Positions 4,414-10,391 of a stretch of DNA of 10,391 nucleotides are shown here, one piece after another; within the stretch, counting starts at the first letter, position 1, and each line of letters opens with the position of its first letter. The notes below the pieces were generated by a model. The model worked only from the letters and a program-made list of their open reading frames with translations. It made no database searches and was not told the DNA's origin. Where the stretch lies: NCBI GenBank assembly GCA_003142355.1, contig PLMF01000243.1, positions 10,238 to 20,628 on the forward strand, read 5' to 3'. Made by a program: the position numbers and the translations under genes. The DNA comes from Bryobacterales bacterium (lineage in GTDB: Bacteria; Acidobacteriota; Terriglobia; Bryobacterales; Bryobacteraceae).

Positions 4414-7365
4414 TTATTTCTTGCATTCCACGCTCACGCCGATCTTTGTCCCCCGGCCAGGCGCACTTTCCAACGTAAAGCTGGCGCCGATTTGGTTTGC
4501 CCGCTCCCGCATGCCGGCCACTCCCCAGTGATCCTTCTTTTCCATGGCTGTTTCCCGATCGAAACCCGCCCCATCGTCCTCGACCGTGAGCCGGACTTCT
4601 CCTTCCGAGTACATCATTTGCGCGTGTATTCGCCGAGCCTCCGCATGATTTACAGCATTGGTGATTGCCTCCCGGCCGATCAGGTAAAGGTTCGCCTGCA
4701 CATCGTAGCGGAGTTGCCGGACGAGGCCTCTTACGGTGAGATGGAAAGTACTGGGTGTGCCTTTCGTGAGCTGGGCGCCAATGGCGGATAACGCCTCTGG
4801 CAGCGTGTGGTCTTCCAGGGCTGGAAGACGCATGCTCATGATGGTACGGCGAGTCTCCCCAAGAGACTGGTCTGCCTGGTTGATCGCGTGCTCCAGCCGT
4901 TCCTTGCTCAGCTCCGGATTGCTTTCGAACAGGCGTGCCGCGGCTTCCAGTTGGTACACCACGCCGGAGAAGCCTTGCAGCAGAGAGTCGTGCAATTCGC
5001 GGGTCACGCGCGCGCGTTCCTGGGCTACCAGTTGGAATCGGGAAACCAGCCTTCGAACGCGCAACCGGTAGAATCCCCAGATCAGGAGAGCCAGCACTCC
5101 CGCGCATGACACCGCGAACCAGATGGTCTGGTAAAAGTACGGGGCCAGACGAAACGCAAGGCTGGCGCCCGACGTGTTCCAGACCCCGTCGTTGTTGCAG
5201 GCAATCACATGGAATCGATACCGGCCCGGCGGCAGGTTGACGTACGCCACATTGCGCCGTGTGCCTGCATCTGTCCATGCGTGGTCAAAACCGTCCAGCC
5301 TATATCGGAAGCGGACTCTTTCCGGAACCGTCAGGCTCAGACCGGTATATGCGATCTGCAGCTCACGGCCGCGAAAAGCAACCTCGGAAGCCGAATGGAT
5401 CTCCACCGGCCGGCCATCTACCACCATCTGTTCGATGACTACCGGGGGAGGCAGCGGATTGCTGCGGATGCGGGCCGGATCGACGACAGCGATGCCGTCT
5501 TCGGTGCGAACCCAAAGGCGTCCATCATCGGATCTGGCCAGCCGGGGCCCCGTCATGCCGGTGCTATTTGCCAGGCGCAGCCCGTCGCTCCGGCCGTACT
5601 GCGCGAACGCGAGATGCCCTGGGGAACCATCCGGTGTTTGGTCCAGTTCCGCCGTGTCCAGCCGCAACAAGCCGTCGCCCGTGGCCAGCCACAACCCATT
5701 TCGATGGTCCTCGACGATCGCCTGCACACCGCCTTCCGGCAAGCCATGCTGCGCAGTCCAGGCGGTCCAGGACCCGTTGCGAAATCGGCTGAGCCCGGCG
5801 CCGGTGCCCACCCATACCGCGCCGGTCCGGTCTTCATAGATGGCCTGCACTGGCCCCCCCGTGAGACCGTCTTGCGCCCCGTAAAACCTCGTCGAATCTC
5901 CTTTGATGGCTGCCACGCCGCCTTGATAAAAGCCCACCCACAGCCGCCCATGCCGGTCGATCTGAAGCTGATAGATCTGCTGGTTCTCCATGCCGGGAAT
6001 CGATAAGACCCGGGCGGCGCCATGACGGATCGCAAGCACTCTGTTCTTGCTGTCGGCAAGCCACACGGTCCCGCTTGAATCTCCCGTAATGGCGAAGACG
6101 CTGTCCAAGGGAGCGCCGCCCGGCGCGCGCATCTCGACAAATCGATCCCCGGATAAGTAGGCGAGTCCGCCGGTTGTCCCCGCCCATAGCCGCCCGCCGG
6201 CGGCTGCGTACAAAGAAAGCACGGTGGTGCTGGGCAAGCCGGAATCCATCGGGTATGGGGTGATTCGGCCCCCCTGAACACGGTTCAAACCGCCGCCGAC
6301 GGTTCCCACCCACGTGACGCTTTGGCGCGTCGAACAAACCGAAGTGACGTAATCGCTGGAAAGTCCGTCCAGCGTCGATAAATGGATGCTCTTAGGGGTC
6401 GAAAACTGATCCACCCCTCTGGCGGTTCCGGCCCAGAGGTTCCCTTCGCGATCCTCCAATAGCGCGCTGATGTGATCGCTCGAAAGCCCGTCTCTCCGTG
6501 TGAACCGTTCCACGTAGCCATCGCGCAGGCGCAACAATCCCTGGCCGGTAGTGCCGATCCAGATGTTGCCTTCATGATCCCGCATCATGACTCTCGCCCC
6601 GAGAGACGCATTCTCTAATCCCGTCACAACAGGTTCGAATCTCCCCTTGCGGAACCGGAGAATGCTCTTGCTGGCGCCATCAAAGACCAACAACTCCCCC
6701 GAGCTGTCGCCAACCACGGCGAGAACCTGCCGAGAAGGCACACCGGAACAGGCTGCCCGGGTTCCCGGAGACCAACGGCAGAGACCCCCGAATGTACCGA
6801 TCCAGAGATTGGCGGCGCGATCTTGAAAAAGCGTGGCCAGCCTCTGATCCGGCAGGCCATCCGCCGGACCATAGGTCTGGACTGAACCGTCCTGCCGCAG
6901 GATCGCCAGCCTGGTGTTGGTATCCCGCACGTGGAGTATCCAGACGCTTCCTGACGGATCTTCCACCATGGCGATCACCACGCCAAGCGTGCGGTCCGCT
7001 GCTGGATAGCGGGTGAGGCGCCCTCGATCGAACCGGCCAATGCCGGCGGCCGTGCCGATCCAGAGGCCACTTCGGGAAGAGGAAAGCAGACATCGGATAT
7101 CCTTGCCGGGTAACTCCTCGCCGGGCCCTGCCTCCCAGTGGACAAAGCGTACCCCGTCAAATCGAATCAGCCCATTGCCCGTTCCCAGCCAGAGATATCC
7201 GTCCGAGGTCTGTGCCATAGCCTGAATGGCGGGAAGTGCGGCACCCTCTTCTTGCGTCCAACTAGTGTGCAGGTATTGAAATGTAGAGAGGCTTCCGTCC
7301 AGCGCACAGAGCGAATTCGCGCAGACCATGAGCAGGACGATGCGGGGGATGGGCCGCGCGCCCAT
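4414..7365 (-). CDS. Propeller-type sensor histidine kinase (two-component regulator propeller, Y_Y_Y, HisKA_3, HATPase)
   Basis: A membrane sensor kinase of about 983 residues. N-terminal basic and hydrophobic residues (RIVLLMVCANSLCA) form a likely signal peptide, followed by an extracytoplasmic sensor with at least ten propeller repeats of the LW.GT..GL.R form (for example GYLWLGTGNGLIRF, GNIWIGTTGQGLLRL and GAVWVGTGAGLSRF) to about residue 640. A Y_Y_Y domain lies near 685-745 (YRLDGFDHAW, LPPGRYRFHV). One membrane helix follows at about 747-766 (TIWFAVSCAGVLALLIWGFY). The cytoplasmic part has a HisKA_3 H-box RELHDSLLQG with the phospho-accepting His near 792, an N-box (Asn near 903), G1 DDGAGF (about 930-935), G2 GVAGM (about 948-952) and a final GRGT. 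There is no receiver domain, so it needs a separate regulator, plausibly the one at 8603-9232. ATG 7365 has GAGG four bases upstream and puts the signal peptide at the N-terminus; GTG 7395, with its own GAGG, is an alternative. The gene splits the lasso gene set. Confidence 0.92.
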   Translation of the reverse strand: MGARPIPRIVLLMVCANSLCALDGSLSTFQYLHTSWTQEEGAALPAIQAMAQTSDGYLWLGTGNGLIRFDGVRFVHWEAGPGEELPGKDIRCLLSSSRSGLWIGTAAGIGRFDRGRLTRYPAADRTLGVVIAMVEDPSGSVWILHVRDTNTRLAILRQDGSVQTYGPADGLPDQRLATLFQDRAANLWIGTFGGLCRWSPGTRAACSGVPSRQVLAVVGDSSGELLVFDGASKSILRFRKGRFEPVVTGLENASLGARVMMRDHEGNIWIGTTGQGLLRLRDGYVERFTRRDGLSSDHISALLEDREGNLWAGTARGVDQFSTPKSIHLSTLDGLSSDYVTSVCSTRQSVTWVGTVGGGLNRVQGGRITPYPMDSGLPSTTVLSLYAAAGGRLWAGTTGGLAYLSGDRFVEMRAPGGAPLDSVFAITGDSSGTVWLADSKNRVLAIRHGAARVLSIPGMENQQIYQLQIDRHGRLWVGFYQGGVAAIKGDSTRFYGAQDGLTGGPVQAIYEDRTGAVWVGTGAGLSRFRNGSWTAWTAQHGLPEGGVQAIVEDHRNGLWLATGDGLLRLDTAELDQTPDGSPGHLAFAQYGRSDGLRLANSTGMTGPRLARSDDGRLWVRTEDGIAVVDPARIRSNPLPPPVVIEQMVVDGRPVEIHSASEVAFRGRELQIAYTGLSLTVPERVRFRYRLDGFDHAWTDAGTRRNVAYVNLPPGRYRFHVIACNNDGVWNTSGASLAFRLAPYFYQTIWFAVSCAGVLALLIWGFYRLRVRRLVSRFQLVAQERARVTRELHDSLLQGFSGVVYQLEAAARLFESNPELSKERLEHAINQADQSLGETRRTIMSMRLPALEDHTLPEALSAIGAQLTKGTPSTFHLTVRGLVRQLRYDVQANLYLIGREAITNAVNHAEARRIHAQMMYSEGEVRLTVEDDGAGFDRETAMEKKDHWGVAGMRERANQIGASFTLESAPGRGTKIGVSVECKK

Positions 7366-7413
7366 TTTCCTCGGATTGCGCTGAGCGCCGGGCACTCAAT
7401 CCGCCTCGGGGTC

Positions 7414-7445
7414 GAGTATCCCACGGTAGCCAACCGTGTGTACTC
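7414..7445. promoter_or_regulatory. Imperfect 32-bp dyad, candidate operator in the kinase/B1 divergent gap
   Basis: Nested arms GAGTA (7414-7418) with TACTC (7441-7445), and CACGGT (7422-7427) with ACCGTG (7433-7438), are separated by a five-base centre and short unequal gaps of three and two bases. All eleven arm base pairs match. It lies 19 bases upstream of GTG 7395 (49 from ATG 7365) and about 90 bases upstream of the B1 start, a natural position to control both directions. Binding by the nearby response regulator is inference. It could also fold as a hairpin in the kinase leader. Confidence 0.45.
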
Positions 7446-7464
7446 CAAAATCGCCTGGAAAAGC

Positions 7465-7483
7465 CATAAGAAAATCATAAGAA
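7465..7483. repeat. CATAAGAA direct repeat, 11-bp period
   Basis: CATAAGAA occurs exactly at 7465-7472 and 7476-7483, separated by AAT, so the copies lie about one helical turn apart on the same DNA face. They sit in an AT-rich patch (about 7446-7484) that stands out in GC-rich surroundings, between the dyad and the B1 gene. The pattern fits a tandem activator site or part of a promoter; no convincing -35/-10 pair was found. Confidence 0.35.
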
Positions 7484-7535
7484 TTCGCGTGGGCCAAAAC
7501 AAGCAGGGGGCGTACGTTGAAACTTCCCAGCAAGA

Positions 7536-7898
7536 ATGGTTCGTCCCGGCGGAGGGCAGGCCGGAAGAGTGCAGCGAATATCCAGGTTCCTCAAGAGAAC
7601 GCGGCCACAACAAGAATCCGGAGCCGAGGTCCGGCTCGCGATCTCGCCCGATGCAAGGGCTTCTCTGGACCACTCTGGCATCGTGTTCCTCCACGTGGGC
7701 AGCGGAATGGTCTTCTCCTCGAACTGCATCGGAGCTCGTATCTGGCGGGGACTGCGCGATCATGCCAGTCTGGAAACCATCGCCGCGGACATCAGCGGTG
7801 AATACGGTGTTCCGCGTGAACAGGTCCGGCAGGACGCCGCCGGCTTTGTCGCCGACTTGGAAGCCAAGGGGCTGCTGGCGCGCCACATGGGAAGTTGA
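7536..7898 (+). CDS. PqqD-like lasso peptide recognition protein (RRE, B1 protein)
   Basis: A 120-residue protein whose region from about residue 31 onward is a PqqD-like RiPP recognition element: EVRLAISPDARASLDHSG, then strands GIVFLHVGSGMVFSSN, a helix GARIWRGLRDHASLETIAADISGEYG, and a C-terminal helix ending FVADLEAKGLL. In split-B lasso systems B1 binds the leader peptide through a YxxPxL-type motif and delivers it to the B2 peptidase; the precursor at 8338-8487 carries that motif. The first 30 residues are basic and poorly conserved in appearance. ATG 7536 has only a weak upstream site (AGCAAGA). An in-frame GTG at 7569, with GGAGG thirteen bases upstream, would shorten the N-terminus by eleven residues. 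The stop is two bases before the B2 start, so B1-B2-A reads as one operon. Confidence 0.82.
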   Translation: MVRPGGGQAGRVQRISRFLKRTRPQQESGAEVRLAISPDARASLDHSGIVFLHVGSGMVFSSNCIGARIWRGLRDHASLETIAADISGEYGVPREQVRQDAAGFVADLEAKGLLARHMGS

Positions 7899-7900
7899 CG

Positions 7901-8290
7901 ATGCTGCCGTTTGGTCGGATAGTGCTGGCGGCGCGGGCGTTGTGGGAGTTGTGCCGCTATGATCTGGTCGCTGCCACGTCGGGTTTCCAGGGTGTGCACC
8001 GGAAACTTCAGGGCTTGGCGTGCGGCCGCCGCTCCAGCCGCTCCGGCATGGAGACCGTAGTCCTCCGGACAGTGGCAGCCATGAGTTCGTTTTACTGGAA
8101 GCCGGTACTTTGCCTGCAACGATCGGTGGTCACGGTGCGCCTCCTGCGCCAATACGGGATCGCGGCGCAAGTCGTGATCGGATGCCGGACCGCCCCGTTC
8201 GCGAGCCACGCCTGGGTGGAGGTGAATGGCCGCGTGGTTAACGATTCTCCCGGCTACCAACAAAAGCTGCGCGTCCTGGAGCGGTTTTGA
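7901..8290 (+). CDS. Transglutaminase-fold lasso leader peptidase (B2 protein)
   Basis: A 129-residue protein of the lasso B2 family (transglutaminase-like cysteine protease), which removes the leader peptide before cyclisation. The catalytic triad is visible: Cys71 in YWKPVLCLQRS, His103 in ASHAWVEVNG, and Asp115 in RVVNDSPGYQ. The length is normal for a split B2 without a fused recognition domain. The N-terminal 60 residues are helical and more variable, as in the family. ATG 7901 is preferred, with GGGAAG about six bases upstream; a TTG at 7895 overlaps the B1 stop in the same frame. It is followed after 47 bases by the precursor gene, with AAAGGAG in the gap. The partner is the PqqD-like B1 immediately upstream. 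Confidence 0.88.
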   Translation: MLPFGRIVLAARALWELCRYDLVAATSGFQGVHRKLQGLACGRRSSRSGMETVVLRTVAAMSSFYWKPVLCLQRSVVTVRLLRQYGIAAQVVIGCRTAPFASHAWVEVNGRVVNDSPGYQQKLRVLERF

Positions 8291-8337
8291 ACGCCGAGCC
8301 GGCGACGCAACCCAAGAAGAAAAGGAGACAATACCGT

Positions 8338-8487
8338 ATGTACGAGCAACCCAAGCTGATTCCAGTGGGCGATGCCGAAGATGTGGTTCTGGGGGGCTCT
8401 CCCTCTGGGCCCGACATCGACGCCAACTGGCCAGATCAGGATTTCGAGTTTGCCGAAGAAGTGGATTTGGACGCGCCCTCGGCCTGA
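8338..8487 (+). CDS. Lasso peptide precursor (A), predicted core from Gly19 with a G1-D8 ring
   Basis: A 49-residue peptide with a lasso-type leader: Y2, P5 and L7 form YxxPxL, followed by a conserved-looking G11. The most likely cut is after MYEQPKLIPVGDAEDVVL, giving a 31-residue core that begins GGSPSGPD. Ring closure from Gly1 to the Asp8 side chain fits the eight-residue ring of proteobacterial lasso peptides such as benenodin. The residue at -2, usually Thr, is Val here. Cutting one residue later would place Asp at ring positions 7 and 9. The tail holds Trp13, Phe18 and Phe20 as possible plugs and is very acidic; the core has nine Asp/Glu and no Lys, Arg or His. ATG 8338 is chosen because AAAGGAGA lies at 8321-8328 and the leader motif starts at residue 2. 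It is the last gene of the B1-B2-A run. Confidence 0.75.
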   Translation: MYEQPKLIPVGDAEDVVLGGSPSGPDIDANWPDQDFEFAEEVDLDAPSA

Positions 8488-8551
8488 CGCAATCGGACGC
8501 AGTTCAAGATTCACTTCCGGCGCGCTGGGCATCCAACCAGGCACAGGCACC

Positions 8552-8579
8552 GGGCCGGCTGGCCTCCGCCAGCCGGCTC
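8552..8579. terminator. Convergent hairpin between precursor and response regulator genes
   Basis: GCCGGCTGGC at 8554-8563 and GCCAGCCGGC at 8568-8577 form a perfect ten-base-pair stem with a CTCC loop, extendable by a G-T wobble and one G-C pair. It lies 65 bases after the precursor stop and 23 bases after the convergent regulator stop (at 8603), so it could serve both strands. No T-run follows on either strand, so it may be a weak or Rho-assisted terminator or an mRNA-stabilising end. Confidence 0.5.
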
Positions 8580-8602
8580 GCATGAGGCGTCGCCGCACGT
8601 CC

Positions 8603-9232
8603 TCACAGCCTGATGATGCCGCGGCGCAATGCGATGGTCACGGCGTGGGTCCTGTCCGAAGCATACAGCTTCTCCAGGATGTGTTTCACGTGCGCATTCA
8701 CTGTGGCTTCGGTTATCCCCAGGCTGGGGGCGATCTCTTTGTTACGCAATCCAGCGGCGACGAGCTGGAGCACTTCGATCTCGCGCGCGCTCAAGTCCGT
8801 CCGCGGAAGGTTCTCGGCAATGCGGCTGCCGACCTGCGCGGGAATAAAACGCCGCCCTCCGTGAACCGTCCGTATGGCCCGGACCAATTCTTTCCTCACC
8901 ATATCCTTGAAGAGATACCCGCGAGCGCCCGCTTCCAGGGCCCGATAGATCTCTTCATCTCCGGCGACGGTTGTAAGCACGATGAAGTTCGTGTCGGAGC
9001 GCGCGGAGCAGACGCGCTTGATGACTTCCGCGCCACCAATATCGGGCAGCAAGAGATCCATCAAGACCACCGCCGGGCGCAATTTCGCGAGAAGATCCAG
9101 CGCCTCGGCTCCGGTCCCCGCCTCTCCCACCACCTGAATGTCGGCCTCCGTGGACAGCATTGCATGGAGACCGTCCCGAACCACCGGGTGGTCGTCTACA
9201 ATCATCACTGTAATCGGATGCTTTTCGGTCAT
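8603..9232 (-). CDS. NarL/FixJ-family response regulator (receiver plus LuxR-type HTH)
   Basis: A 209-residue cytoplasmic transcription regulator. The receiver domain starts at ITVMIVDDHPVVRDGL (acidic pair Asp13-Asp14), has the phosphorylation site Asp59 in AVVLMDLLLPD, the switch Thr in NFIVLTT, and Lys in GYLFKDM. After a linker, the C-terminal LuxR-type helix-turn-helix reads LSAREIEVLQLVAAGLRNKEIA, then TEATVNAHVKHILEKL. HisKA_3 kinases usually pair with this class, and the only kinase here is the propeller sensor at 4414-7365, so they are a likely pair although separated by the lasso B1-B2-A genes. ATG 9232 gives the normal family N-terminus; an upstream in-frame ATG at 9256 directly abuts a -10-like TATATT and would add eight residues. 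The ribosome binding site is weak (GAAG). Confidence 0.92.
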   Translation of the reverse strand: MTEKHPITVMIVDDHPVVRDGLHAMLSTEADIQVVGEAGTGAEALDLLAKLRPAVVLMDLLLPDIGGAEVIKRVCSARSDTNFIVLTTVAGDEEIYRALEAGARGYLFKDMVRKELVRAIRTVHGGRRFIPAQVGSRIAENLPRTDLSAREIEVLQLVAAGLRNKEIAPSLGITEATVNAHVKHILEKLYASDRTHAVTIALRRGIIRL

Positions 9233-9244
9233 GAAGGCTTCATG
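9230..9244. promoter_or_regulatory. 15-bp palindrome over the response regulator start codon
   Basis: CATGAAG at 9230-9236 and CTTCATG at 9238-9244 are perfect inverted repeats around a single central G. The element includes the regulator ATG (9232-9230). It could be an autoregulatory binding site or a short mRNA hairpin that masks the start codon. With a one-base centre it cannot form a full hairpin without opening inner pairs, so a protein-binding dyad is the better reading. Confidence 0.3.
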
Positions 9245-9256
9245 CGCTAACCGCAT

Positions 9257-9262
9257 AATATA
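9257..9262 (-). promoter_or_regulatory. -10-like element upstream of the response regulator
   Basis: TATATT on the minus strand matches TATAAT at five of six positions. Transcription would start near 9250, giving a leader of about 18 bases before ATG 9232. I saw no -35 match at 16-18 base spacing. If real, the regulator is transcribed separately from the dehydratase gene that ends 73 bases upstream. Confidence 0.3.
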
Positions 9263-9305
9263 CAACAGGCACGCGCGGCGATGTGGGACGAAGGCTCCGA
9301 ACGCT

Positions 9306-10391
9306 CTATGTGACGGGCCCGGGGTTGAACGGCGAGAGGGCATTCGCCAGCCCCCAGTGCTCGGCCCAGGTCTTCTTGCGGCCGCTGGCAACATCCAGGA
9401 TGAGGCGAAAGATCTCCCCGCCCACTTGCTCGATGGTGGCCTGGCCGGTGGCGATGCGGCCCGCGTCGATATCGATGAGATCGCGCCATTTCTCCGCCAG
9501 CGCCGTACGCGACGAGACCTTGACCACGGGAACCAGCGCCAGTCCGTAGGGGCTGCCTTCCCCGGTGGTGAACACGTGCAGGTTCATGGAAGCGAGCTGC
9601 TGGGTTCCGCAGATGAAATCGCTGGCGGGTGTGGCGGCGAATACCAGGCCCTTGGCGGTGACCTTTTCGCCATGCGTGGCCACGGCCCGGAGCGCGGTGC
9701 TGCCCGCCTTGGCGATACTGCCCAGGGCCTTCTCCACAATGTTGGCCAGGCCGCCGCGCTTGTTGCCGGGCGTGGTGTTGGCGCTCCGGTCGGCTTCCCC
9801 GCGCGCGAGATATTCGTCATACCACTGCATTTCGCGGATGAGCGCGCGCGCCACTTGCGGAGTTTCCGCGCGCGGGGTGAGCAGATGAACGGCATCGCGC
9901 ACCTCGGTGACTTCCGAGAAGACGACGGTGGCGCCGGCGCGGACCAGTAGGTCGGCTGCGTAACCCACGGCCGGATTACACGTGACCCCGGAGAATGCGT
10001 CGCTCCCGCCACATTGCAGTCCCACCACTAGGCCGGCCGCGGGGCAGGTCTCGCGGCGGCGGCGGTCGAGCTCGACCAGCCGCTTCTCCGCCGCAGCCAT
10101 AATGGCCGCGACCATTTCCGAGAAACCGCGTAGGTCCTGAAGGCGAATCACGTTGGACTCGCTCCCCAACAGCCGCACTGGTTGCAGTTTTTCGCAGCCC
10201 AGCGAGACGACTAGCGGCTCGCCCGCCAGGTTGGCGTGCAGCGAAATGTGCTTCAGCGTGCGGATGGGGATGGCGGCGCCGGGCGCATCGATGGCTACGC
10301 CGCAGCCATAGGAGTGGGTGATGGCCACCACATCGTCCACGTTGGAAAAGCGCGGCAGCAATTCGGCTTTGATACGCCGCGCGGCGTACTC
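9306..10391 (-). CDS. garD: Galactarate dehydratase (UxaA family), C-terminal part (runs off the right edge)
   Basis: The visible 361 residues match the C-terminal two thirds of galactarate dehydratase, a metal-dependent cytoplasmic enzyme that dehydrates galactarate to a 5-dehydro-4-deoxy-glucarate in sugar-acid catabolism. Recognisable family blocks, from memory of GarD, are [43 protein letters not shown], the highly conserved [16 protein letters not shown] followed by [42 protein letters not shown], and a final NPGPVT. Altronate dehydratase of the same family is the alternative, but the PGNKRGGL and SDFICGT blocks and the length fit galactarate dehydratase better. The N-terminus and promoter lie outside the window. 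It is on the same strand as the response regulator, 73 bases upstream of it, and is probably unrelated to the lasso genes. Confidence 0.85.
   Translation of the reverse strand, partial: EYAARRIKAELLPRFSNVDDVVAITHSYGCGVAIDAPGAAIPIRTLKHISLHANLAGEPLVVSLGCEKLQPVRLLGSESNVIRLQDLRGFSEMVAAIMAAAEKRLVELDRRRRETCPAAGLVVGLQCGGSDAFSGVTCNPAVGYAADLLVRAGATVVFSEVTEVRDAVHLLTPRAETPQVARALIREMQWYDEYLARGEADRSANTTPGNKRGGLANIVEKALGSIAKAGSTALRAVATHGEKVTAKGLVFAATPASDFICGTQQLASMNLHVFTTGEGSPYGLALVPVVKVSSRTALAEKWRDLIDIDAGRIATGQATIEQVGGEIFRLILDVASGRKKTWAEHWGLANALSPFNPGPVT

Noticed and set aside
3914..5278. A 454-codon minus-strand open frame spanning the cyclase end and kinase end
   Set aside because: Its composition is Arg/Gly/Ser/Pro-rich with no domain, and it overlaps two well-supported genes in other frames. 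It is an effect of high GC at third codon positions.
5209..6006. A plus-strand 265-codon open frame inside the kinase gene
   Set aside because: It lies wholly opposite the propeller repeats, which are clearly coded on the minus strand, and it has no recognisable motif.
7396..7535. A riboswitch or small RNA in the kinase/B1 gap
   Set aside because: Only a dyad and a direct repeat are visible; there is no conserved riboswitch-like multi-helix layout and no T-run terminator.
7138..7962. Plus- and minus-strand open frames of 239-274 codons over the kinase/B1 gap
   Set aside because: They overlap the kinase N-terminus and the B1 gene in other frames, and would hide a region that looks like a control region. 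Neither has a domain or a good start.
8238..8426. Minus-strand open frames opposite the precursor gene
   Set aside because: The plus-strand precursor has a strong ribosome binding site and a lasso leader motif; the opposite frames are shadow-like.

Overview
The window is GC-rich and densely coding, and looks like chromosome from an Acidobacteriota member, possibly near Solibacter/Bryobacter. This is inferred from gene style, not from a marker gene. The clues are a roughly 980-residue propeller-type sensor kinase typical of soil Acidobacteriota, a small Lys/Arg-rich protein of a kind I associate with that phylum, and overall base composition.

Layout. The left edge (1-764, minus) holds the N-terminal third of a transketolase-family enzyme with a TATAAT box placed so that its mRNA may be leaderless. 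Positions 765-1854 hold small genes: a weak helical ORF, a convincing 81-residue basic protein, and a short gene interrupted by an in-frame TAG. Positions 1935-8487 hold a lasso peptide (RiPP) gene set in two plus-strand blocks. Block 1 is a luciferase-domain (DUF5519-like) protein plus an asparagine-synthase-like lasso cyclase. Block 2 is a PqqD-like recognition protein (B1), a transglutaminase-fold leader peptidase (B2) and a 49-residue precursor (A). Between the blocks, on the minus strand, lies a sensor histidine kinase. Just after the precursor, also on the minus strand, lies a NarL/LuxR-type response regulator of the class that usually pairs with such kinases. The right edge (9306-10391, minus) is the C-terminal part of a galactarate dehydratase (GarD, UxaA family).

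How the genes may work together. Established family roles predict that B1 binds the YxxPxL leader of the precursor, B2 cuts the leader, and the cyclase adenylates an Asp side chain and joins it to the new N-terminus, giving a threaded ring. The most likely core starts at Gly19, with an eight-residue ring closed on Asp8 and a long, strongly acidic tail. No transporter, isopeptidase or immunity gene is visible. The interleaved kinase and regulator, and a 32-bp dyad in the kinase/B1 divergent gap, suggest that this two-component pair controls the lasso genes or responds to their product. That link is inference.

Non-coding structure includes a REP-like compound hairpin between the cyclase and kinase genes, a 10-bp tandem repeat that encodes the cyclase C-terminus, a convergent hairpin after the precursor, and a palindrome over the regulator start codon. 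I saw no tRNA, rRNA, CRISPR array, transposase or riboswitch, and no gene-free stretch longer than about 200 bases.
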